Source: Spirochaetaceae bacterium (GTDB lineage: Bacteria; Spirochaetota; Spirochaetia; SZUA-6; Fen-1364). Taken from it: a stretch of 6,071 nt of DNA. The position numbers were made by a program, and so were the translations under genes. Shown piece after piece: positions 1-5,642 of the stretch. The notes under the pieces were generated by a model. The model worked only from the letters and a program-made list of their open reading frames with translations. It was not told where the DNA came from and made no database searches. The stretch is taken from NCBI GenBank assembly GCA_003154555.1, contig PMDT01000394.1, forward strand, positions 1 to 6,071. The letters run 5' to 3'. Each line of letters starts with the position of its first letter. Positions within the stretch are counted from its first letter, which is position 1.

Positions 1-427
1 CCATTATGCCCATGGCGGTGAGACCAACCAGGACGTGGCCCCAGTGGAGGGGGTTTGCGGCCAGCGGGTAGACGCCAATGCGAAGGGGCCGCTCTTCGAT
101 GGGAACCGGCGCGTCATATTTTTCAACCGCGATTCTGCGGAGGGGTCTGATGTGATCCGAATTGGCCAGATCCGAAATAGCTGTCAACCGCTCATCCAGG
201 CACGAGGCAGTGGAATTGAGACGGTCGCGACATGCCGGATCGTTCGCCCTTTGCGCCATGCCCAGAAGCTGAAAGCCCACCGCACGACGAATTCTCTCGA
301 TCGGATCCTCGGCCTCCCCCTTGATCTGTCTTGCCGTGAAGGGCAAATCGCGGACAAGATCGGCACCTGCCGTTTCAACCTGTGTTAAAAGGGACAGCAA
401 CGACCCAAATGATGTCGATGAGCTCAT
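1..427 (-). CDS. HxGH nucleotidyltransferase-superfamily protein with long N-terminal extension (partial, C-terminus off left edge)
   Basis: An open frame runs from ATG at 427 to the window edge without a stop, giving 142 residues of an incomplete protein. Near the visible end (residues 116-137) lies RIGVY...ANPLHWGHVLVG, which matches the nucleotide-binding signature of the NadD/cytidylyltransferase-like superfamily. His128 and His131 form the HxGH motif. In that superfamily the motif binds the triphosphate of ATP or CTP while the nucleotide is transferred, for example to nicotinate mononucleotide in NAD synthesis. The motif normally sits within about 20 residues of the N-terminus, but here some 115 residues precede it. 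That leader is rich in Arg, Ala, Leu and Asp and looks helical, and I do not recognise it. The start is supported by AAGGA five bases upstream. The gene diverges from the PilZ gene. The superfamily call is fairly sure; the substrate is not known, and NadD is only one possibility. Confidence 0.72.
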   Translation of the reverse strand, partial: MSSSTSFGSLLSLLTQVETAGADLVRDLPFTARQIKGEAEDPIERIRRAVGFQLLGMAQRANDPACRDRLNSTASCLDERLTAISDLANSDHIRPLRRIAVEKYDAPVPIEERPLRIGVYPLAANPLHWGHVLVGLTAMGIM

Positions 428-594
428 GCTGTTCCTTTTTCGGCCCTCCCGGGAATGAAGACGAACCCGATGGCAGCGGATATCCAGCAGCACACACGAT
501 CCTCCTCGCCCGATGCAACTTCGCGCACGTTGTGCGGACGGCTGTCGCCTCTATCTCTGCATTGGGTATAAGGTGGCCAGGAAGCCGGAAAGGT

Positions 595-614
595 TATGTG
601 GTGTACCGCACATA
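595..614. promoter_or_regulatory. CRP/FNR-like operator dyad, TATGTG-N8-CACATA
   Basis: The halves TATGTG (595-600) and CACATA (609-614) are perfect inverted repeats separated by eight bases, and the central GTAC is also self-complementary, so 16 of 20 positions are symmetric. The TGTG-N8-CACA core has the same spacing as the binding site of CRP/FNR-family regulators (TGTGA-N6-TCACA), with the inner A/T pair replaced by G and G. The centre lies about 57 bases before the proposed TTG start of the PilZ gene. This suggests that a CRP-type factor or another dimeric regulator binds here. The symmetry is directly visible; the binder is a guess. Confidence 0.4.
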
Positions 615-647
615 GCGGGCCCTAAAATCCTGTTATTTTGTCCCAGC

Positions 648-653
648 AAGGAG
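648..653 (+). promoter_or_regulatory. Shine-Dalgarno AAGGAG that fixes the PilZ start
   Basis: AAGGAG ends eight bases before TTG at 662. The other candidate, TTG at 638, lies upstream of this element and has nothing like a ribosome binding site before it, so 662 is the better start. Confidence 0.75.
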
Positions 654-661
654 AACAGCTT

Positions 662-1693
662 TTGAACGATGGCAGCCAGGCGGGAACGGGGACTTTCTTC
701 AGCGCGCTCACCCTGGGATTTCAGGAAACACCGCTCGAAATAGTCCTGTTTTTCGTGGCGATTGTCGCGCTCGTTCTCGTTGTCGCCCTGTACTTTGTCA
801 CGCAGAAGCGCAAGGCGCATAGGGAGCTCGAGAATCGGTCACGGGACATGCTGGAACATCTCCTGGCGAAAATCGACCTATCCGATGAGGAAACGGCCCT
901 TCTCGGGCGGCTTGCGCTCTACCTCGACCGCGGCGAATCCGGACATTCCCTGCTTATCAACCGTCACCTTTTTGACGCGGCGACGCGAAAGATGCGTCAA
1001 TCGGAGGAGGTCCCTGAAACCCAGCTCGGCACACTGCGCTCGAAGATCGGCTTCCAGGCCAGACAGCCGCAGGAAGTGCCGGCATCAAGTACGGTCCTGC
1101 CCGAAGGCTCCCCGGTCCTTCTGGTCGCGGGCAACGGGACGCGATTGCGTGGCACGCTTGTTGCGCAGCGCTCAAGCGCGCTGCTCGTCACGCTCGATTC
1201 AACGTCCCCGGTTCCGGCCAGGGACGTGCCATTCACCTTCTACTTCCACAATGCCGCCGGCATTTTCTCCTTCCCGACGCGAATCATTGATGTCATGGAG
1301 GATACCGTGCATCTCGAGCACTCCGCCGAGATCACGTATAAGCAGAGAAGAAAGTATCATCGAAGGAGGGAATACCTCCCGGTTTTCATCCGACCGGCGC
1401 TGCATGCAGCAGTCGCACAGGCGTCTTTCATCCTCGACCTCGGGGGAGGAGGAGCAAGCCTCCAGAATCCTCGAGGGCTCTTGAAAGAAGGGGATCTTCT
1501 CGAGCTGTCCTTTTCTCCTGAAATGGGCAAGTTCACGATTGTCGCCCGTGTCCTCAGGGTCTCGAAAAGCGCACGCGTGCTGCACGTCAAGTTCGATTTT
1601 CTCTCTGAGAACGAACGAAATCGGATCATGGGCTTTCTGTTCGCCCAATCCCGCCGGAGGGGAATCCGCTCGCGCAAAAGCCGCGTCCCGTGA
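662..1693 (+). CDS. Membrane-anchored PilZ domain protein, YcgR-like (c-di-GMP receptor candidate)
   Basis: The 343-residue protein begins with about 24 polar residues, then a single strongly hydrophobic segment (about 25-47) ending in QKRK, so the rest should be cytoplasmic. Residues 50-135 look helical. Residues 148-225 resemble the beta-barrel that precedes PilZ in YcgR-type flagellar brake proteins. A PilZ domain follows: the Arg-rich QRRKYHRRR stretch (228-236) supplies the RxxxR arginines, and DLGGGG at 259-264 occupies the (D/N)xSxxG position. The usual Ser is Gly (261), which may alter c-di-GMP affinity. The C-terminus is very basic. Known family members bind c-di-GMP and change motility, adhesion or polysaccharide export; which of these applies is not visible here. 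I chose TTG 662 over TTG 638 because AAGGAG lies eight bases before it. The gene is monocistronic and converges on the CBM48 gene with a 30-base gap. Confidence 0.88.
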   Translation: MNDGSQAGTGTFFSALTLGFQETPLEIVLFFVAIVALVLVVALYFVTQKRKAHRELENRSRDMLEHLLAKIDLSDEETALLGRLALYLDRGESGHSLLINRHLFDAATRKMRQSEEVPETQLGTLRSKIGFQARQPQEVPASSTVLPEGSPVLLVAGNGTRLRGTLVAQRSSALLVTLDSTSPVPARDVPFTFYFHNAAGIFSFPTRIIDVMEDTVHLEHSAEITYKQRRKYHRRREYLPVFIRPALHAAVAQASFILDLGGGGASLQNPRGLLKEGDLLELSFSPEMGKFTIVARVLRVSKSARVLHVKFDFLSENERNRIMGFLFAQSRRRGIRSRKSRVP

Positions 1694-1723
1694 CAGACCG
1701 CGCCGGTGGGGGATCTCTCCTGC

Positions 1724-2143
1724 CTAGCGCTTTGCCTTCGTGCGAGGGGCGACCGCTACCGTCTTCGACTCACCACGGCGAGCTTTCCGCGCAGGCGGCT
1801 TCTTCGGGGCGGTGTTTCCTGACGGATGAACGGCTTTCTCATGCATCCTGGTCAGATCGAGGACGCAATCTTCGCTTCCGAAATCGTTGGCGACGAACCC
1901 GTCGGCTTCCCGATCATTGAGCCAGCTTCCCTGGTTGTCATAATACCGGAAGCGATACGATTTTCCCGCATCGAGCACAAGTCTTGCGACCCACGTGCCG
2001 TCCGTTTCCTGGCTGAGGGGAACCGCGTTGGCCTGCCAATCGCTGAAATCTCCACACAGGTAGAGCTCGACAACGTCGTCCATGGGGGGCATCCTGAATG
2101 TGACTTCGACCTTTCGGCCGGGGAGAACCTTCTTCTGGAGCAT
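1724..2143 (-). CDS. Small stand-alone CBM48 / isoamylase N-terminal (glycogen-binding type) protein with basic tail
   Basis: The 139-residue protein has one recognisable module at about residues 10-97: an early-set beta-sandwich with LYLCGDFSDW (27-36), DGTW (48-51), then YRFRYYDN (63-70) and a W-x-N-D-x-x-A pattern (74-80). This is the layout of the glycogen-binding module of branching enzymes, isoamylases and AMPK beta subunits, where the tryptophans stack on alpha-glucan. No catalytic domain follows. Instead, residues 111-139 form a Pro/Ala/Lys/Arg-rich, probably disordered tail. There is no signal peptide, so it should be cytoplasmic. The start at ATG 2143 follows a strong AAAGGAGG five bases upstream; the frame continues about 70 codons further but overlaps the patatin gene without family similarity. 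It lies 29 bases after the patatin stop on the same strand, so the two are probably cotranscribed. Glucan binding is inferred from the family. Confidence 0.85.
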   Translation of the reverse strand: MLQKKVLPGRKVEVTFRMPPMDDVVELYLCGDFSDWQANAVPLSQETDGTWVARLVLDAGKSYRFRYYDNQGSWLNDREADGFVANDFGSEDCVLDLTRMHEKAVHPSGNTAPKKPPARKARRGESKTVAVAPRTKAKR

Positions 2144-2148
2144 GTGCT

Positions 2149-2156
2149 CCTCCTTT
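2149..2156 (-). promoter_or_regulatory. Strong Shine-Dalgarno AAAGGAGG of the CBM48 gene
   Basis: Read on the minus strand, AAAGGAGG is followed by a five-base spacer and ATG at 2143. It lies wholly between the patatin stop and the CBM48 start. This decides the short 139-residue form and suggests efficient independent initiation within the operon. Confidence 0.85.
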
Positions 2157-2172
2157 CGTGCAATTCCTGCCG

Positions 2173-3252
2173 CTATGAGGCGATTTGCTTCACTTTCGCC
2201 CGTGAAAAAAAGCGTTTCAGCACATTCGGTTCGTGAGAGACCCCCGCCACACACTTTTCCCGGTATTTGTCCTGAAAAGCCGCGACGCGGTCGGGTGTCA
2301 TGTAGTGTCGTCCGATCTCGATGAACTTCTGGAACTCGGTGAACGCCGACCACAGGTAGTCTTTCTCCAGCGGCCGGAACAAGACGTCAACAAGCTCTCT
2401 CTCCGCGGCCTGCGCGCTGCGCGTCGCCAGGTCGAGGAGACGCAGCGCCAGCTCAATGCTGGAAAGCTCTTCGTCGACTTTTGTCACGGGCGCAGAGACA
2501 TCGAAACCGACAAGCAGGGCCTGGCGTCCGCGGAAGATCGCCTCGGCTTCCCGGACGGGAAGGTTCGCCATGATTCCGCCGTCCACAAATGAGCGGCCGT
2601 CGATGCGCACGGCGGGAAAAATCAATGGGATGGCGGAAGACGCCATGACTGCCTTCATCAACGCGTCCGATTGCGCATGGGTGGTGAGCGGACTATCCTG
2701 TGCGCGGCCGCCTTTGGCGGTGAAGGTGACGGAGACACCGTCCGCGAGATCGACCGCCACGGCGGCAAAGGGAATTTTCAGGCTCTCGAAGGTGATATCC
2801 TTGAAGAGCCCGGCGAAAATCGCAGCCATGTCCTTCTCGGCAATCATCGCGGAGGTGATCAGGGACATTCCGATGTGCACCGTGCTCTTCAGCGATTCAG
2901 ACAGACCGGAAAAGAATCCCTTGACCCCTTTTTGCGCATGTCCATCGAGCGGCAGCCGGATACCAAGGTATTTCTTCTCGAAGCTTTCGAACGCATCCGA
3001 AGAAAACACCTCTTTCATTCGCTCAACGACTCCCCGGACGTCACCGAAGTAGCTGTACAGCGCGCCGATGACCGCGCCCGCGGAGGACCCGACGATGAAG
3101 TCAGGCCTGATGCCCTCCCGTTCGAGCGCCTCGATCATACCGAGATGACAGATCCCCTTGGCGGCTCCGCCGGAGAGGACATAGACGATTTCGGGAGAAT
3201 TGCGCATGCGGGCGTTGCGCGCTCCGCGCACAGCGCCCCGAGATGTGTTCAT
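2173..3252 (-). CDS. Patatin-like phospholipase (RssA-type)
   Basis: The 359-residue protein carries all the signatures of the patatin-like phospholipase family: the oxyanion loop SGGAAKG (27-33), the nucleophile elbow GSSAG (55-59) with Ser57 as nucleophile, and DGG (224-226) with Asp224 completing the Ser-Asp dyad. Such enzymes hydrolyse acyl esters of membrane phospholipids or lysophospholipids. No signal peptide, membrane segment or beta-barrel domain is seen, so it is likely an intracellular RssA-like form rather than a secreted ExoU- or PlpD-type toxin. About 130 residues follow the DGG motif, mostly helical, with a basic end. ATG 3252 is the first possible start, because a TGA in frame lies six bases upstream. 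It has no Shine-Dalgarno sequence, and ATG at 3207 (residue 16), just before the conserved domain, remains possible. It is the first gene of a unit with the CBM48 gene and diverges from the adenylate-forming enzyme gene. Confidence 0.9.
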   Translation of the reverse strand: MNTSRGAVRGARNARMRNSPEIVYVLSGGAAKGICHLGMIEALEREGIRPDFIVGSSAGAVIGALYSYFGDVRGVVERMKEVFSSDAFESFEKKYLGIRLPLDGHAQKGVKGFFSGLSESLKSTVHIGMSLITSAMIAEKDMAAIFAGLFKDITFESLKIPFAAVAVDLADGVSVTFTAKGGRAQDSPLTTHAQSDALMKAVMASSAIPLIFPAVRIDGRSFVDGGIMANLPVREAEAIFRGRQALLVGFDVSAPVTKVDEELSSIELALRLLDLATRSAQAAERELVDVLFRPLEKDYLWSAFTEFQKFIEIGRHYMTPDRVAAFQDKYREKCVAGVSHEPNVLKRFFSRAKVKQIAS

Positions 3253-3369
3253 CGTTCAAGAATACAGAAGATGCGTCGATCTCTCGGTTCGCAACCGCAC
3301 AGACGTATTTCCGCGCAAGCTTCGTCACCGTTCTTGCCGGGAGGGCGCAATTCTCACGATACTTGACGC
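3253..3369. other. Divergent promoter region without ribosome binding sites
   Basis: These 117 bases separate two divergent two-gene units. Each downstream frame is closed by a stop just before its start (TGA at 3364-3366 for the plus gene; a minus-strand TGA six bases before ATG 3252), so neither protein extends into the gap. No Shine-Dalgarno sequence is seen close to either start. A promoter-like pair for the plus strand is at 3334-3363. On the minus strand TATTCT lies six bases before ATG 3252, but without a -35 at good spacing. Confidence 0.5.
3334..3363 (+). promoter_or_regulatory. Possible sigma70-type promoter of the adenylate-forming enzyme operon
   Basis: TTGCCG (3334-3339) and GATACT (3358-3363) each match the sigma70 consensus at four of six positions and are separated by 18 bases. 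Transcription would begin near 3369-3371, that is, at the GTG start codon itself, which would give a leaderless message. The matches are only moderate, so this is a candidate. Confidence 0.35.
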
Positions 3370-4800
3370 GTGGCACCCGTCGATTCGAACAACCCGACGA
3401 CGCATTCCGCGTCGCAGTTCTTCCACCTCCGGTCGCCGTCGGGAACCGCCTGGCCACCGATCCCGCAGCCCGAGGTCGCACAGGTATGGGCCGCCTATGG
3501 GCAGATAGAACGGACCCAATGGCTCCGACCCGATAAGCTTGCCGCGCTGCAACTCTCCCAGCTGCGGGTTCTCCTCTCGCACTGCTTTTCCCGTGTGCCG
3601 TACTACCGACGTATCATGGCCGAAGCAGGCTTTTCGGAGCGCCCGATCGAGAGCCTGGCGGAGCTTTCCCGGCTGCCGCTTCTCACCCGTGCGCTCTACC
3701 AGGAGCATGCGGATGAGCTCCGCGCGCAGTCCCTGCCACCCGCGATGGTGGAAACGTGGGACGGCTACACGTCCGGTACGAACGGGATCCCGATCCACGT
3801 GCGAAAAACAGACCGCGACGGGCTCTGGTGGAATGCGTTCTTCCTGCGCGATCTCCAGTGGGCCGGCCTGGACCCGCGGGGACGCCTGGCGTCCATCCGG
3901 CTCCTCACGACGGATCGTGAAAAACTGCCCCGCGCGCTGGAAGGAGGCGTCAGCCCGTACTGGACGAAAGTCTCCGGTTCGTTGCTTGAAACGGGACCTT
4001 CCCATGCAATGGATATCCGGCAGGACCCGCGTCGCCAGCTCGAGTGGCTTCGCGAGGTGAGTCCGCAGTACCTCATCAGCCTGTCCTCCAACCTGGAGTA
4101 CCTTGCCGACCTCATGGAGGAGAGCGGACAGAGACTTCCCGAACTGAAAATCATCCAGGCCGTCGGCGAGTCCCTCCCCGCATCGTCGCGTCGGAAGATC
4201 GAATCGGGTTTCGGCGTTCCCGTGCGCAACCTGTACAGCTCGATGGAAGGCGGATACATGGCGTCGAGCTGTCCGTCCGGTGCGGGGCTCCATGTCCATG
4301 CGGAGAACATCATCGCGGAGGTTCTGGATGCCGAAGACCGCCCGTGCCTGCCGGGGCAGACGGGGCGGCTCGTTTTCACGAGCCTCCACAGCTTCCTCTG
4401 CCCGTTCATCCGCTACGATATCCTGGACGAGGTCACGCTCTCCACTGAGCCGTGCCCCTGCGGCAGGGGACTCGCCTTGTGGACGGCTGTAGACGGGCGT
4501 CGTCATCCTCTCCTCCATCTTCCCGATGGCAGACGAAAGTCCTCAATGGGAATCACGCTCGGCATCCGGCAGGTGGGCGGCATGCGCCAGTTCCAGATCG
4601 TGCAGAAAGCAGCGGACCTCGTGCTCCTGCGGGTCGTTCCGTCGCGGGACTGGCGACCGGAGAACCCGCAGCTCATGCAGCGTGTCGTGCAGAACGAGCT
4701 CGGCCCCGCCGTGCATGTCGAGGTGGAGCAAAAGGAATGGCTCGAGCGCCCCGCCGGCGGCAAGTTGAAAATCGTCGTCAACGAACTTGAGGTGAATTGA
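3370..4800 (+). CDS. PaaK/CapK-family adenylate-forming enzyme (phenylacetate-CoA ligase-like)
   Basis: The 476-residue protein has the course of the PaaK/CapK/coenzyme F390 synthetase family: an early VPYYRR (76-81), the phosphate-binding loop YTSGTNG (133-139), the acyl-adenylate motif YSSMEGG (289-295) followed by C301 and HVH (308-310), IRYDILD (347-353) where the family usually has IRYxxGD, a CPCGRG cysteine motif (362-367), and a small C-terminal domain ending near GGKLK (463-467), whose Lys465 fits the catalytic lysine position. The family activates carboxylic acids with ATP, usually to CoA thioesters; some members act in capsule or natural-product synthesis. The acid is unknown here. 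GTG 3370 is the first start after an in-frame TGA at 3364-3366. No Shine-Dalgarno sequence precedes it. The stop abuts the methyltransferase-like gene two bases downstream, so the two are probably cotranscribed and translationally coupled. Confidence 0.87.
   Translation: MAPVDSNNPTTHSASQFFHLRSPSGTAWPPIPQPEVAQVWAAYGQIERTQWLRPDKLAALQLSQLRVLLSHCFSRVPYYRRIMAEAGFSERPIESLAELSRLPLLTRALYQEHADELRAQSLPPAMVETWDGYTSGTNGIPIHVRKTDRDGLWWNAFFLRDLQWAGLDPRGRLASIRLLTTDREKLPRALEGGVSPYWTKVSGSLLETGPSHAMDIRQDPRRQLEWLREVSPQYLISLSSNLEYLADLMEESGQRLPELKIIQAVGESLPASSRRKIESGFGVPVRNLYSSMEGGYMASSCPSGAGLHVHAENIIAEVLDAEDRPCLPGQTGRLVFTSLHSFLCPFIRYDILDEVTLSTEPCPCGRGLALWTAVDGRRHPLLHLPDGRRKSSMGITLGIRQVGGMRQFQIVQKAADLVLLRVVPSRDWRPENPQLMQRVVQNELGPAVHVEVEQKEWLERPAGGKLKIVVNELEVN
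4789..4794 (+). promoter_or_regulatory. Shine-Dalgarno GAGGTG inside the end of the preceding gene
   Basis: GAGGTG lies in the last codons of the adenylate-forming enzyme gene and ends eight bases before ATG 4803. The other start, TTG 4797, would be only two bases away, so ATG 4803 is preferred. Confidence 0.7.
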
Positions 4801-4802
4801 CA

Positions 4803-5633
4803 ATGCCCGGTGACCTTCGCACGACCTGGAATGACATGGCGGCACGATTCAACGATTGGGGCCCTCCGCTGCGGCCCTGTGCGGAGGACATCCGCGTCAT
4901 GCAGAAGATGGCGGCAAACTGGCACCGCGCGAGTCGGCGGGAGAAGACGACTGTCTTTCTCTGCGGCGTCACGCCGGAAATCGTCACGATGCGCTGGCCC
5001 TTTCCCATCGAGCTGATCGGTATGGACCAGGCGGAGGGCATGGTGCGCGCTGTCTGGCCGGGGGACCTCCCTGGTGTCCGCCGCGGCGTCGTCGGCAACT
5101 GGCTCGAATCAGGACTGCGGACCGGCTCGCAGGACCTCGTCATCGGGGACGGCGGTTTTGCTTTCTTCCCCTACCCCGACGCGCAGAGGGCCCTGATGGC
5201 GGAATTGCGTCGCGTGCAGCCGCCCGACGGCCTTATTATCTACCGCCACTTCGCGCAGGTTGAGAAGAAGGAGAGCCCGGATAAGGTCCTCTCCGCGGCG
5301 GCATCCGGCCGCATCGGCAGCTTCCACGCGTTCAAGTGGATGCTCGCGATGTCCCTGCAGGTGGACAGCGCCCGCGGGGTCCGGCAGCACGACATCTGGA
5401 CGGCATGGGTGGGTGCGGGCATCGATCCCGCGGGTCTTCCCCAGCCGGGGTGGTCGCAGCGCGCGGTGGGCACCATCGACCTGTACCGCGACAAGCAGGC
5501 ACGGCTGTATTTTCCGGCGGTGCCTGAGTTCACCGCGCTGCTCGAGGAGCACTACGACGGAATCGAGGTGAGATTTCCCACCTACGAGATGGGAGAGCGC
5601 TGCCCGATCATTTCAGCATGGCCGCGCGCCTGA
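4803..5633 (+). CDS. Class I SAM-dependent methyltransferase-like protein
   Basis: The 276-residue protein begins with a helical region containing FNDWGPPLRP (16-25), then a Rossmann-like segment: VFLCGVTPE (51-59) in the position of the SAM-binding glycine loop, an acidic end of the next strand in IGMDQ (72-76, Asp75) where the ribose would bind, and DLVIGDGGF (111-119) as motif IV, followed by a strand ending in IIYRHF. This order and spacing fit a class I methyltransferase, but the loop is CGVTPE rather than GxGxG. I recall this variant from uncharacterised methyltransferase-like proteins with a similar WGxPLRP start. The last 90 residues, with many aromatic residues, may form the substrate cap. 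No membrane segment or signal peptide is seen. ATG 4803 is chosen over TTG 4797 because of GAGGTG eight bases upstream. It follows the adenylate-forming enzyme by two bases, so both may act on one small molecule or surface component. Function and substrate are unknown. Confidence 0.75.
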   Translation: MPGDLRTTWNDMAARFNDWGPPLRPCAEDIRVMQKMAANWHRASRREKTTVFLCGVTPEIVTMRWPFPIELIGMDQAEGMVRAVWPGDLPGVRRGVVGNWLESGLRTGSQDLVIGDGGFAFFPYPDAQRALMAELRRVQPPDGLIIYRHFAQVEKKESPDKVLSAAASGRIGSFHAFKWMLAMSLQVDSARGVRQHDIWTAWVGAGIDPAGLPQPGWSQRAVGTIDLYRDKQARLYFPAVPEFTALLEEHYDGIEVRFPTYEMGERCPIISAWPRA

Positions 5634-5642
5634 GGCCCGCGT

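Larger units (their letters stand above)
428..661. other. Intergenic region between divergent genes
   Basis: This gap must hold the promoters of the left-edge gene and the PilZ gene. Seen on the plus strand are the TATGTG-N8-CACATA dyad at 595-614 and a TAAAAT hexamer at 623-628 that could be a -10 for the PilZ gene, though no good -35 sits 16-18 bases before it. A short perfect stem, CGCAC-GTT-GTGCG, lies at 524-536. On the minus strand the AAGGA at 437-433 serves the gene starting at 427, but I found no convincing -35/-10 pair. The short reading frames that cross this region have no recognisable content. Confidence 0.5.

Noticed and set aside
35..388. 117-codon plus-strand open frame near the left edge
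   Set aside because: The minus strand of the same region encodes the HWGH nucleotidyltransferase signature with a good ribosome binding site; the plus frame has no recognisable content.
524..536. CGCAC-GTT-GTGCG inverted repeat as an operator
   Set aside because: Five-base stems like this are expected by chance in GC-rich DNA, and it is not placed against any promoter element I can see.
638..661. Earlier TTG start for the PilZ protein
   Set aside because: No ribosome binding site precedes it, whereas AAGGAG is ideally placed for TTG 662.
1697..1707. ACCG-CGC-CGGT hairpin between the convergent PilZ and CBM48 genes as a terminator
   Set aside because: The four-base stem is short and no T-run follows on either strand, so it does not support an intrinsic terminator.
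2671..3366. 231-codon open frame on the plus strand, antisense to the patatin gene
   Set aside because: The opposite strand holds intact patatin catalytic motifs. This translation is low-complexity and Arg/Asp-rich, typical of a shadow frame.
3101..3481. Minus-strand frame spanning the patatin start and the divergent gap, considered as a frameshifted N-terminus of patatin
   Set aside because: Its translation across the gap resembles no known domain, and the patatin domain is complete without it.
3325..4518. 397-codon open frame on the minus strand, antisense to the adenylate-forming enzyme gene
   Set aside because: It mirrors a GC-rich gene with clear family motifs. Its translation is Arg/Gly/Glu-rich with no domain I recognise, and it would overlap the patatin promoter region.
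4797..4802. TTG 4797 as start of the methyltransferase-like gene, giving a four-base overlap
   Set aside because: GAGGTG would be only two bases away; ATG 4803 has the proper eight-base spacing.
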